A stretch of DNA of 64,000 bases, taken from the NCBI GenBank assembly GCA_005954745.1, contig CP040680.1, forward strand, positions 186,001-250,000. The letters run 5' to 3'. The notes beneath the pieces were generated by a model. It was not told where the DNA came from. It ran no database searches and saw only the letters and a list, made by a program, of their open reading frames with translations. Every line of letters begins with the position of its first letter. The stretch's first letter is position 1. Source of the stretch: Halostella pelagica. GTDB taxonomy: Archaea; Halobacteriota; Halobacteria; Halobacteriales; Natronoarchaeaceae. Shown in pieces: positions 17,292-23,537 of the stretch. A program made the translations under genes and the position numbers.

Positions 17292-18137
17292 ATGCACCTC
17301 GTTAGTCGAGTATCTCCTACGATGTTACACGGTGAAGCGCTCGGGCTCCTGATCGGGGCAGTTCTCCTCGGTGCAGTCCACGGAATCGAGCCGGGCCACG
17401 GCTGGCCCGTGGCCGCATCGTATGCTCTCGATCAGACGAACAAGTGGGTCTACGGGTTTGCGGCGAGTTTCATTCTCGGCCTGGGCCACCTCATCAGTAG
17501 TATAGCGATGGTGGCGGTGTTTTTCTACGCGAAGGGATACTTCAATCTCACACAGGTCAACGAACCGATCCCAATCGATCTGTTCTTGACGACGATCTTC
17601 ATTGGCGGGCCGGTTAGTCTCGTCGCTGGCGTGTTGCTGATCGCGCTCGGAATCCGCGAATACGTCCACGGTCACTCACACGGCACCCACGGAGAGGACC
17701 ACGAACATAACCACGACCACGATCACGATCACTCGCACGAGCACGATCATTCGCATACCCACGGAGAAAGTGGCCTTCTCACCCGAGTGAAGGGCGTGAT
17801 TCCGTTCGTAGGAGGTCACTCCCATTCACACGACGACGTAAATCAGGCTGCGGAACGTGGGCTCTTCGGCATCGCATGGTTCGCGTTCGTACTTGGGTTC
17901 GCCCACGAGGAAGAGTTCGAGATCATCGCGCTGTGTACCGGGTCGAACTACTGTCTCGAACTGATGAGCGCCTACGCAATCACCGTCATCATCGGCATCG
18001 TCGGGCTGACGATGCTGTTGATCACCGGCTATCAGCATTACGAAGAGAAACTCGAACGGTACACCCCGTACCTGCCGGCGTTCTCTGCGGCCGTACTCAT
18101 CATTATGGGCCTCGGATTTATCATCGGATTGTTCTGA
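17292..18137 (+). CDS. NicO/RcnA-like nickel (or cobalt) transporter with His-rich loop
   Basis: The 281-residue membrane protein has about six hydrophobic segments. The first helices carry AVHGIEPGHGWPVAASYAL and GLGHLISS, the HX4-type metal signature of NicO/RcnA and UreH-like transporters. Between helices 3 and 4 (~120-180) lies a loop with more than 20 histidines (HGHSHGTHGEDHEHNHDHDH ...). AHEEEFEIIALC gives a further metal-facing helix. The divergent nikR argues for nickel. Family members may export or import; the long His loop is more usual in exporters. ATG 17322 (MLHGEALGLL) is an alternative start. Confidence 0.85.
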   Translation: MHLVSRVSPTMLHGEALGLLIGAVLLGAVHGIEPGHGWPVAASYALDQTNKWVYGFAASFILGLGHLISSIAMVAVFFYAKGYFNLTQVNEPIPIDLFLTTIFIGGPVSLVAGVLLIALGIREYVHGHSHGTHGEDHEHNHDHDHDHSHEHDHSHTHGESGLLTRVKGVIPFVGGHSHSHDDVNQAAERGLFGIAWFAFVLGFAHEEEFEIIALCTGSNYCLELMSAYAITVIIGIVGLTMLLITGYQHYEEKLERYTPYLPAFSAAVLIIMGLGFIIGLF

Positions 18138-18187
18138 CCGTTCCCGGTAAGAAGATCGCTATTCCGCAGGCAGACATTCAGTCTGCT

Positions 18188-18354
18188 CCCTCGAAACCAC
18201 CAAACACCCGACTCATCAACGCTGGTATTGCGACGATTCACGACATGGAGACGCTCCGAGCCTGCGTCGACTACGAGAACGCGAATCAGCAGTGCATCCA
18301 GATCCTCCACCCGCTTGAAAGCGGGCCAGCGAAATCCGCTCACAGGACGACTGA
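18188..18354 (+). pseudogene. decayed copy of the gene at the window start
   Basis: The frame reads PPNTRLINAGIATIHDMETL and RACVDYENANQQ, matching 66-160 of the window. A frameshift near 18325 is needed to reach RASEIRSQDD and the TGA at 18352-18354, parallel to RANEIRAEED in the first copy. It has no start. Confidence 0.65.
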
Positions 18355-18417
18355 CGGAACATTCGGGGATGTCTGTCGGAGCCTTAGTAGATGAAGGATC
18401 GAATTAGAGATCCGTCG

Positions 18418-18470
18418 TATTAGGGAGTAGAATATTATAGTTCAGACTATTATAGTCTGGTTCCTAACTT
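18418..18470. promoter_or_regulatory. AT-rich palindrome upstream of the ATPase gene
   Basis: AGACTATTATAGTCT is a 15-nt palindrome, and a second partial TATTATAGTTCAG lies just before it. It sits 45-60 nt upstream of ATG 18507 and could be a promoter/operator for that gene. Confidence 0.4.
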
Positions 18471-18506
18471 CGGAGCACATATGTATCTCCCGCACGACCT
18501 GGAGGT

Positions 18507-19922
18507 ATGGACCAGTTCGTCGATCGTATCGAGGAACTCGATCGGTTGCAGACCCTCTATGAGAGTGACACTGCAGAACTCGCAATCATCTATGGCCGCC
18601 GCCAGATCGGCAAGAGCGGACTCGTCCGCCGATCGATTGCCGACCGCGACGATGCCGTGTACTATCAGGCAGTCCAAGGAACAGCGACGACACAGCTCAG
18701 GCGGTTCGTCGAGGCCGCAGCGACGACCTATCCAGACATCACGGCCGTCAAAGAAGAGTGGGAACCGCTCTTAACGTACCTCACCGACAGAGACGCCGTC
18801 ATCGTCATCGACGAATTCCCGTACCTCATCGAATCGAACGAGGGGCTTCCCTCGGTCATCCAACACCTGTGGGATACAGCTGTCGGCGAGAGTCAGGCAA
18901 CACTCGTACTCACAGGCTCTGCAATCGGCATGATTCATACCCACGTCCTCGATGGCGGTGCGCCACTCTACGGCCGGGTATCCCAGACACCGAATGGCCG
19001 CCTCGAACTCACCCAGCTGCCGTTTCGCTCCATCCAAGAGTTCGTGCCGACGTACGATCCCGAAGAACGGGTGTTCGTCTATGGCGTCTTCGGCGGCACA
19101 CCCCGATATCTCAGCCCTCTCGATCCATCACAGAGCCTCGGAGCAAACATCACGCGGCTGCTGTGTGACCCAGATGGCCCACTCCACGACGAGCCCGAAA
19201 CCGTCCTCCAGATGGAGCTCAACGAGGTGAACACGTATTTTTCGGTTCTGGAGTCGATAGCCAGCGGGAACCGCAGTCGAAACGAGATCGCTCAGGGAGC
19301 CGGCATCGAGAGCACCAACACGTCGTACTACTTCGACCGGCTAGACACCCTCCAGATCATCGAGAAACATCATCCGGCACTCGCCGATCCGGCGCGTAGC
19401 AAGCGGACGCGGTACCAGATTCGAGATCCCGTATTCCGGTTTTACTTCCGGTATCTCTACGGCCGCGGGGGACAGTACGAACTCTACGGCGAGAACGCCT
19501 ACACGGATCTCATCGAACCGGAATTGCCCGACTTCGTCAGTGAAACGTTCGAATCGCTCTGTCACCAGGCGGTGCCGACGCTCTATGCAGACTACCAGCT
19601 CACACAGATGCCAAGCCAGTGGTGGTACAAGGGCCAAGAAGTAGATGTCGTCGCACCAACTGACGAGTCAACGCTGATCGCTGGCGAAGCGAAATTCACC
19701 AACACTCCCCTCGGCTATGACGTGCTCGCGGACCTCGAAGACGACGTGGAGCAAATCGATTGGACACCAACCGGAGGTGGCGAGCCGACGTATGAATTCG
19801 CCTTGTTCAGCCGCTCTGGGTTCAAACGCTCCGTCGAGGAAGCTGCAGACGAGCGTGATGATCTCCGCCTATTCGATCTCTCCGATATCGTTGCTGTTCT
19901 CGAGAGTAGAACCACCCATTAA
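18507..19922 (+). CDS. archaeal ATPase with C-terminal DUF234-type region
   Basis: This is a 471-residue STAND/MNS-clade archaeal ATPase. It opens MDQFVDRIEELDRL, the usual ExxxL start of the group, followed by Walker A as YGRRQIGKSGL (~29-39), Walker B as AVIVIDEFPYL (~97-107) and a sensor strand TLVLTGSAIG. The middle has a winged helix (SRNEIAQGAGIESTNTSYYF). The end carries YKGQEVDVVA and IAGEAKFTN, a restriction-nuclease-like D...ExK arrangement as in DUF234 proteins. These are often found in mobile regions; the true role is unknown. Confidence 0.85.
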   Translation: MDQFVDRIEELDRLQTLYESDTAELAIIYGRRQIGKSGLVRRSIADRDDAVYYQAVQGTATTQLRRFVEAAATTYPDITAVKEEWEPLLTYLTDRDAVIVIDEFPYLIESNEGLPSVIQHLWDTAVGESQATLVLTGSAIGMIHTHVLDGGAPLYGRVSQTPNGRLELTQLPFRSIQEFVPTYDPEERVFVYGVFGGTPRYLSPLDPSQSLGANITRLLCDPDGPLHDEPETVLQMELNEVNTYFSVLESIASGNRSRNEIAQGAGIESTNTSYYFDRLDTLQIIEKHHPALADPARSKRTRYQIRDPVFRFYFRYLYGRGGQYELYGENAYTDLIEPELPDFVSETFESLCHQAVPTLYADYQLTQMPSQWWYKGQEVDVVAPTDESTLIAGEAKFTNTPLGYDVLADLEDDVEQIDWTPTGGGEPTYEFALFSRSGFKRSVEEAADERDDLRLFDLSDIVAVLESRTTH

Positions 19923-19946
19923 CGCCGGAGGGTAACAGCCGGGGAT

Positions 19947-19976
19947 AGTTGTTCGCCCCCAAAGGGGTGCGGGGGA
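19947..19976 (+). promoter_or_regulatory. T-run plus GC hairpin leader, copy 7
   Basis: GTTGTTCGCCCCC is followed by AAAGGGGTGCGGGGG, before ATG 20005. The stretch to ATG closely follows that of 1943-2003, so leader and gene start were copied together. Confidence 0.5.
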
Positions 19977-20004
19977 ATCGAACGTACCCCCAGAGGTGAA
20001 CCAG

Positions 20005-20085
20005 ATGAAAGACTCCAACGAGACGACAGCATATCGAATAATGACCACTCTCGATAGCGCCGAGCTACCACCCGTACTGAACTGA
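20005..20085 (+). pseudogene. truncated copy of the gene at 2004
   Basis: The 26 codons MKDSNETTAYRIMTTLDSAE ... match the first 20 residues of the protein at 2004, then stop. Only the start and leader survive. Confidence 0.55.
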
Positions 20086-20146
20086 GATCTGTGAGGTATC
20101 CGTGCTGAGCCGACAACGTAGCAACCCTCACAGGGAACCAGCCTGA

Positions 20147-20189
20147 TTAACCAACATGACCCCATACGGTAGCAACCGATGTTGGTTAA
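20147..20189. repeat. dispersed palindrome, copy 5
   Basis: TTAACCAACA and TGTTGGTTAA flank an inner CGGT/ACCG stem, between two truncated plasmid-gene remnants. Confidence 0.85.
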
Positions 20190-20207
20190 CGGCTAGCCGC
20201 CGGTAGC

Positions 20208-20235
20208 AGTTTTTCTCCCCCAGAAGAGGGTGCGA
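20208..20235 (+). promoter_or_regulatory. T-run plus GC hairpin leader, copy 8
   Basis: GTTTTTCTCCCCC is followed by AGAAGAGGGTGCG, upstream of the TFB-like fragment; pairing is weaker than in other copies. Confidence 0.4.
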
Positions 20236-20245
20236 ACAGGGCCGG

Positions 20246-20338
20246 TTGCTCACACAGTCAGACGACGCAGAGGTGGCGAACGTCTCACCGGTAACCGTCC
20301 GAACTCACCGAGAGGCGCTGGACGAACTGGCTGTCTAA
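20246..20338 (+). pseudogene. C-terminal fragment resembling a TFB (TFIIB) factor
   Basis: The frame reads SDDAEVANVSPVTVRTHREA LDELAV and stops at TAA 20336-20338. The pattern (acidic helix, ANVS.VTVR, then an acidic helix at the end) is that of the last cyclin-repeat helices of archaeal TFB proteins. No upstream domain survives. Confidence 0.4.
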
Positions 20339-20433
20339 CGACGCTCCTGCTGTTGGTTTGCGTGTCTGTAGAGGAATTGGCGTGAGAGCCAGCCTTTAAA
20401 CCGAAGATGAAGCATGCTGCTATAGAGCCGCAA

Positions 20434-21502
20434 GTTTCAGTCCCGGTGTGGGTTTCTACCGCCTTGCGACGATCGAGGTTGCCGTCTAGCTCGTCCTCCA
20501 GGTCGATGTTTCAATCCCGATGTGGGTTTCTACCGCCTTGCGACGGTTTTCCGACGGTAAGAACCCGCGGGTCGTCGTCGTGTTTCAATCCCGGTGTGGG
20601 TTTCTACCGCATCGCGACAGCGCGAGCAGTTCGGTCGCGTGGGACATCACTCGTGTTTCAATCCCGGTGTGGGTTTCTACCGCATCGCGACTATCCTGTT
20701 CACCGTTCTGTTCGAAGCGGATGTGGAAGTTTCAATCCCGGTGTGGGTTTCTACCGCATCGCGACACGAGCTGGTCGAAGACCCGCGCGACGACTAACCC
20801 ATTCGTTTCAATCCCGGTGTGGGTTTCTACCGCATCGCGACGGACGGTTTGTCGGCGTCGGCGAAGCCGAGGTACAGGTTTCAATCCCGGTGTGGGTTTC
20901 TACCGCATCGCGACCCGTCGGTCGGAGTCGGGCGGTCGCTCACTTCCGCTGTTTCAATCCCGGTGTGGGTTTCTACCGCATCGCGACCGACCGGGCGATC
21001 GACCTTGACGGAGTCGACCGGGAGTTTCAATCCCGGTGTGGGTTTCTACCGCATCGCGACCTGACCATGTCTGGTGACTTTTACGCCGTCCCCGGCGAGT
21101 TTCAATCCCGGTGTGGGTTTCTACCGCATCGCGACGTGCGTGGCCCCGAACACGAGATACAACTCCAGAAGTTTCAATCCCGGTGTGGGTTTCTACCGCA
21201 TCGCGACAACTGGAATTATTCGACCAGTAGCATTGTGCGCGCTTGTTTCAATCCCGGTGTGGGTTTCTACCGCATCGCGACGTGAGCAGCGTGGGTTTGA
21301 GGAAACTGCCGTTGAAGTTTCAATCCCGGTGTGGGTTTCTACCGCATCGCGACGACCGAGAACGGGAACTGGGAAACGAGCGTCCCATCAAGTTTCAATC
21401 CCGGTGTGGGTTTCTACCGCATCGCGACACAACGACCAGCCGACAAACGAGAGCGAGGCAACGACGTTTCAATCCCGGTGTGGGTTTCTACCGCATCGCG
21501 AC
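20434..21502 (-). CRISPR. CRISPR array 1, 15 repeats of 37 bp, transcribed on the minus strand
   Basis: Fifteen 37-nt repeats begin at 20434, 20508, 20582, 20655, 20729, 20805, 20878, 20951, 21024, 21099, 21171, 21245, 21317, 21392 and 21466, with 14 spacers of 35-39 nt. Read on the minus strand the repeat starts GTCGCGATGCGGTAGAAACC and ends CCGGGATTGAAAC; the ATTGAAAC end is the expected crRNA handle, which sets the direction. The leader is therefore on the right (21503 onward). At the old, left end the first two repeats carry the other array's variant (GCCTTGCGAC), and repeat 1 also has a mutation (TTTCAGTCCC). Confidence 0.97.
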
Positions 21503-21615
21503 AGGGGGTGTTTTCTCGGGGAGAGCACCTATAGTTTTCTCTGGAGACGCGAGAGCGTGGGAGTCATTCATGGACCCCACCTATACACGGCTTTGAAAAG
21601 GGTCGACGAAGATTA
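21503..21615 (-). promoter_or_regulatory. leader of CRISPR array 1
   Basis: On the minus strand a 44-nt block (21567-21610, TTCGTCGACCCTTTTCAAAG ...) matches 38 of 44 positions of the array 2 leader. A TATA-like AACTATAGG lies about 35 nt before the first repeat, and both leaders end ACACCCCCT directly at the repeat. Confidence 0.8.
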
Positions 21616-21619
21616 GCAC

Positions 21620-22252
21620 TCACGCGCGGAGTCGGCCAGCAAGTGTCGGTGCGACGTGGCGGGTTTTGCCCTCCATCCACGTCTCGATGGCGCCATCGGA
21701 TTCGAGCGCGTCGAGGTGTCGACCGACAGTACTCCTCGATTTCCCTGTCTCGTCGGAAATTCTAGGAAGTGTCGTACTCTCGTCGATAGAGACGAGATAC
21801 CGGAGCGTGTCGAGGGTCGCGTCGGACGGGCGACTCATCAGGTTCGGGAGGCCGATCTCTTCGATCTCCTCGTCGATGTCCCTGAACTGGAGTGCGAGGT
21901 CCACGACGTCCGGCCGGGCGATCGCGGCGACGGTTAGCGGGAGGAAGATCTCTCGCGGACCCCCGTCGAAGTTGAGTACCACCGTTCCCTTAGCAGCTTC
22001 GAGGACGTCGATGCATTCTAGAACAGCGGCTTCGAATGCCTCGTAGCTGACCTCCTCGACGACGATGTCCGATCCTGGACCGAGTTCGTTGACAGTCTGG
22101 TCGACGTCCTGAATCGCGCTCTTTGCCCTATCGCTCGTGTCGCCGTGTGGTCGGAGGAGAACGATGACGTCGTCGGCGTCGAGGCCGTTATCAAGTATCG
22201 GGCGCATCACCCGCGGGCTGTAGTGCCCGATCGTAGAGACGTACGTGCGCAT
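21620..22252 (-). CDS. csa3: Csa3-type CARF/HTH CRISPR regulator
   Basis: The protein has 210 residues. Residues 1-130 form a Rossmann-like CARF domain (MRTYVSTIGHYSPRVMRPIL; later VVLNFDGGPREIFLPLTVAA). The end (~145-210) is a winged helix-turn-helix of the ArsR/MarR kind (LDTLRYLVSIDESTTLPRIS, TGKSRSTVGRHLDALESDGA). Csa3 proteins sense cyclic oligoadenylate or other signals and control cas or adaptation genes. It is divergent from cas6 across 174 bp that hold several inverted repeats, and its 3' end faces the array 1 leader. Confidence 0.88.
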   Translation of the reverse strand: MRTYVSTIGHYSPRVMRPILDNGLDADDVIVLLRPHGDTSDRAKSAIQDVDQTVNELGPGSDIVVEEVSYEAFEAAVLECIDVLEAAKGTVVLNFDGGPREIFLPLTVAAIARPDVVDLALQFRDIDEEIEEIGLPNLMSRPSDATLDTLRYLVSIDESTTLPRISDETGKSRSTVGRHLDALESDGAIETWMEGKTRHVAPTLAGRLRA

Positions 22253-22426
22253 ACGTCCGGTTGCAACCGAGTGCGACTAAACGGTTTGGTTTCGTGATCG
22301 TGTAATCGTACGGTTACGATCCCGCATAACTGAATACGTTTTCAGAATCGCAAAAAGATTCAAGGGGGTGACCGATCCAGATATTGTCGTGAATCGACAT
22401 ACAATCGCCTCCCGTCATGAGGTGCC
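22253..22426. promoter_or_regulatory. csa3/cas6 divergent control region with inverted repeats
   Basis: Three inverted repeats stand out: ATCGTACGGTTACGAT (near 22306-22322), GAATCGCAAAAAGATTC (near 22345-22362), and TGTCGTGAATCGACA (22385-22399). A Shine-Dalgarno-like GAGGTG lies just before ATG 22427. These are candidates for Csa3 binding. Confidence 0.5.
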
Positions 22427-23275
22427 ATGCGTCGGGTCGACTTAACGCTCGAGCCGGAGGGCTCGTTCCCGGTGCCGACTGCGAACGGCTACCAGATCTA
22501 CGGCGCAGTCCTCTCGGCGCTCGACGGCGTCGACGAGGACGTCAGTATGCGGGTCCATGACTCCTCGATCGGGAGCCTGACGAACAGCGGCCTCCTCGGG
22601 ACGTTCGACGGGAGCCAACGTGACCACCATAAACGCGTAATCCGCGATGAGACGTACGACCTCAGGTTGGGCATCGCCGACCCTCGCGACCAAGAGGTCT
22701 TCCAAGCGCTCGCGAACGCCTTTGTCTTCGAGGGCGACACCATCGAACTCGCGGACGGCGACTTCCACGTGCGCGACTTCGCGAGTACGAATACGACCCA
22801 CGAGGACCTCCTCACCGAAGCCTCAGAGATCGTCGCCCGGCGCCACGACACCTTCGAGATCGAAGTTCGCTTCGAGACGCTGACGTGCGTCAAGGAGAAT
22901 AGCGATATAACAAACATGTTTCCAGCGAGGCAACATGTGTTCGCCTCTATATTGCGCAAGTGGAACGCGACGATACCGGACGAGCGGGCGGACGAGTTCG
23001 AGATCGCGATGACCCGCGAAGACTTCGGGACGAACCTCATCGAGAAACCCGACGCGGATACCTACGAGACGGACAGTATCCTCGTCAACCGCGGCGAGGA
23101 CGGCGGTCCGATCCTCCGCCAGGGGTTCACCGCCGACTGCACGTACAAGTTCAAGGACGCGAGCGAAGCCATCCGGACCGCGGTGACGGCGCTCGCGCTC
23201 TTCAGCGAGTACGCCGGCATCGGCGCGTTTGTCTCGCGCGGCTGTGGAACGGTTGCTGTGGAGGTAAAAGAATGA
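22427..23275 (+). CDS. cas6: Cas6 CRISPR RNA endonuclease
   Basis: This 282-residue protein is the first gene of the cas operon. It has the paired ferredoxin-like layout of Cas6 and ends with the glycine-rich loop GIGAFVSRGCGTVAVEV (~262-278), the RAMP signature of the family. Cas6 cuts the array transcript in each repeat, leaving an 8-nt handle (here ATTGAAAC). ATG 22427 has a GAGGTG ribosome-binding site. It is followed, unlike the rest of the operon, by a 262-bp gap before cas10d that carries a degenerate repeat. Confidence 0.92.
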   Translation: MRRVDLTLEPEGSFPVPTANGYQIYGAVLSALDGVDEDVSMRVHDSSIGSLTNSGLLGTFDGSQRDHHKRVIRDETYDLRLGIADPRDQEVFQALANAFVFEGDTIELADGDFHVRDFASTNTTHEDLLTEASEIVARRHDTFEIEVRFETLTCVKENSDITNMFPARQHVFASILRKWNATIPDERADEFEIAMTREDFGTNLIEKPDADTYETDSILVNRGEDGGPILRQGFTADCTYKFKDASEAIRTAVTALALFSEYAGIGAFVSRGCGTVAVEVKE

Positions 23276-23295
23276 GGGTCCAGAATGGGTTTTTA

Positions 23296-23345
23296 GGTAA
23301 CAGGATCGGCACTGCCACTATTTCAATCCCGTCTTGGGCCCTGAT
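23296..23345 (-). ncRNA. candidate crRNA-like guide (degenerate CRISPR repeat plus spacer-like stretch)
   Basis: On the minus strand 23345-23320 reads CCCAAGACGGGATTGAAAT at its end. It shares CGGGATTGAAA and an aligned CCCA with the array repeat; the handle is ATTGAAAT instead of ATTGAAAC. The next 19 nt (AGTGGCAGTGCCGATCCTG, 23319 downward) match the site at 23392-23410 at 15 of 19 positions. A second repeat-like AAACCCA at 23292-23286 could be a degenerate downstream repeat, giving an unusually short spacer. CreA and CreR guides known from other type I systems look like this and lie among cas genes; that this one is expressed is inference. Confidence 0.6.
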
Positions 23346-23390
23346 GGGAAATGATGGGGCACACCCATATGGGAGTTATGATAGGCAACT

Positions 23391-23424
23391 GCAGGTTGTG
23401 CACTTCCACTCACCTAAACTATAT
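23391..23424. promoter_or_regulatory. predicted guide target and cas10d promoter
   Basis: On the minus strand GTG (23413-23411, a PAM of the GTN form reported for type I-D) precedes AGTGGAAGTGCACAACCTG. This matches the guide at positions 1-5, 7-11, 14 and 16-19; the mismatches at 6 and 12 are bases normally flipped out in type I guides. Immediately to the right CTATAT (23419-23424) is centred 26 nt before ATG 23448, in frame with cas10d, so the effector would sit on the promoter. Confidence 0.6.
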
Positions 23425-23537
23425 GTGGATCCAGTGCTACAGTCTTTATGGACCAATGGTCAATCCAGCTCGCGCACGATACGAGCGGAGCAGGATCATA
23501 CACTGGATTCACGTCTATCGACCAAGGAGAAGCTGAA

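Noticed and set aside
20407-21616. Long open frames (up to 292 codons) across CRISPR array 1, and similar ones across array 2
   Set aside because: The translations are just the repeat and spacers read through (FNPGVGFYRIAT-like periodicity); the 37-nt repeat lacks stops in some frames.
23351-23536. Plus-strand 61-codon ORF in the cas6-cas10d gap, considered as a toxin (CreT-like) mini-gene because of GGGAGTTATGATA
   Set aside because: The spacing between the purine run and ATG is only 2 nt, there is no TATA box at a suitable distance, and no consecutive rare codons; kept only as a weak alternative.
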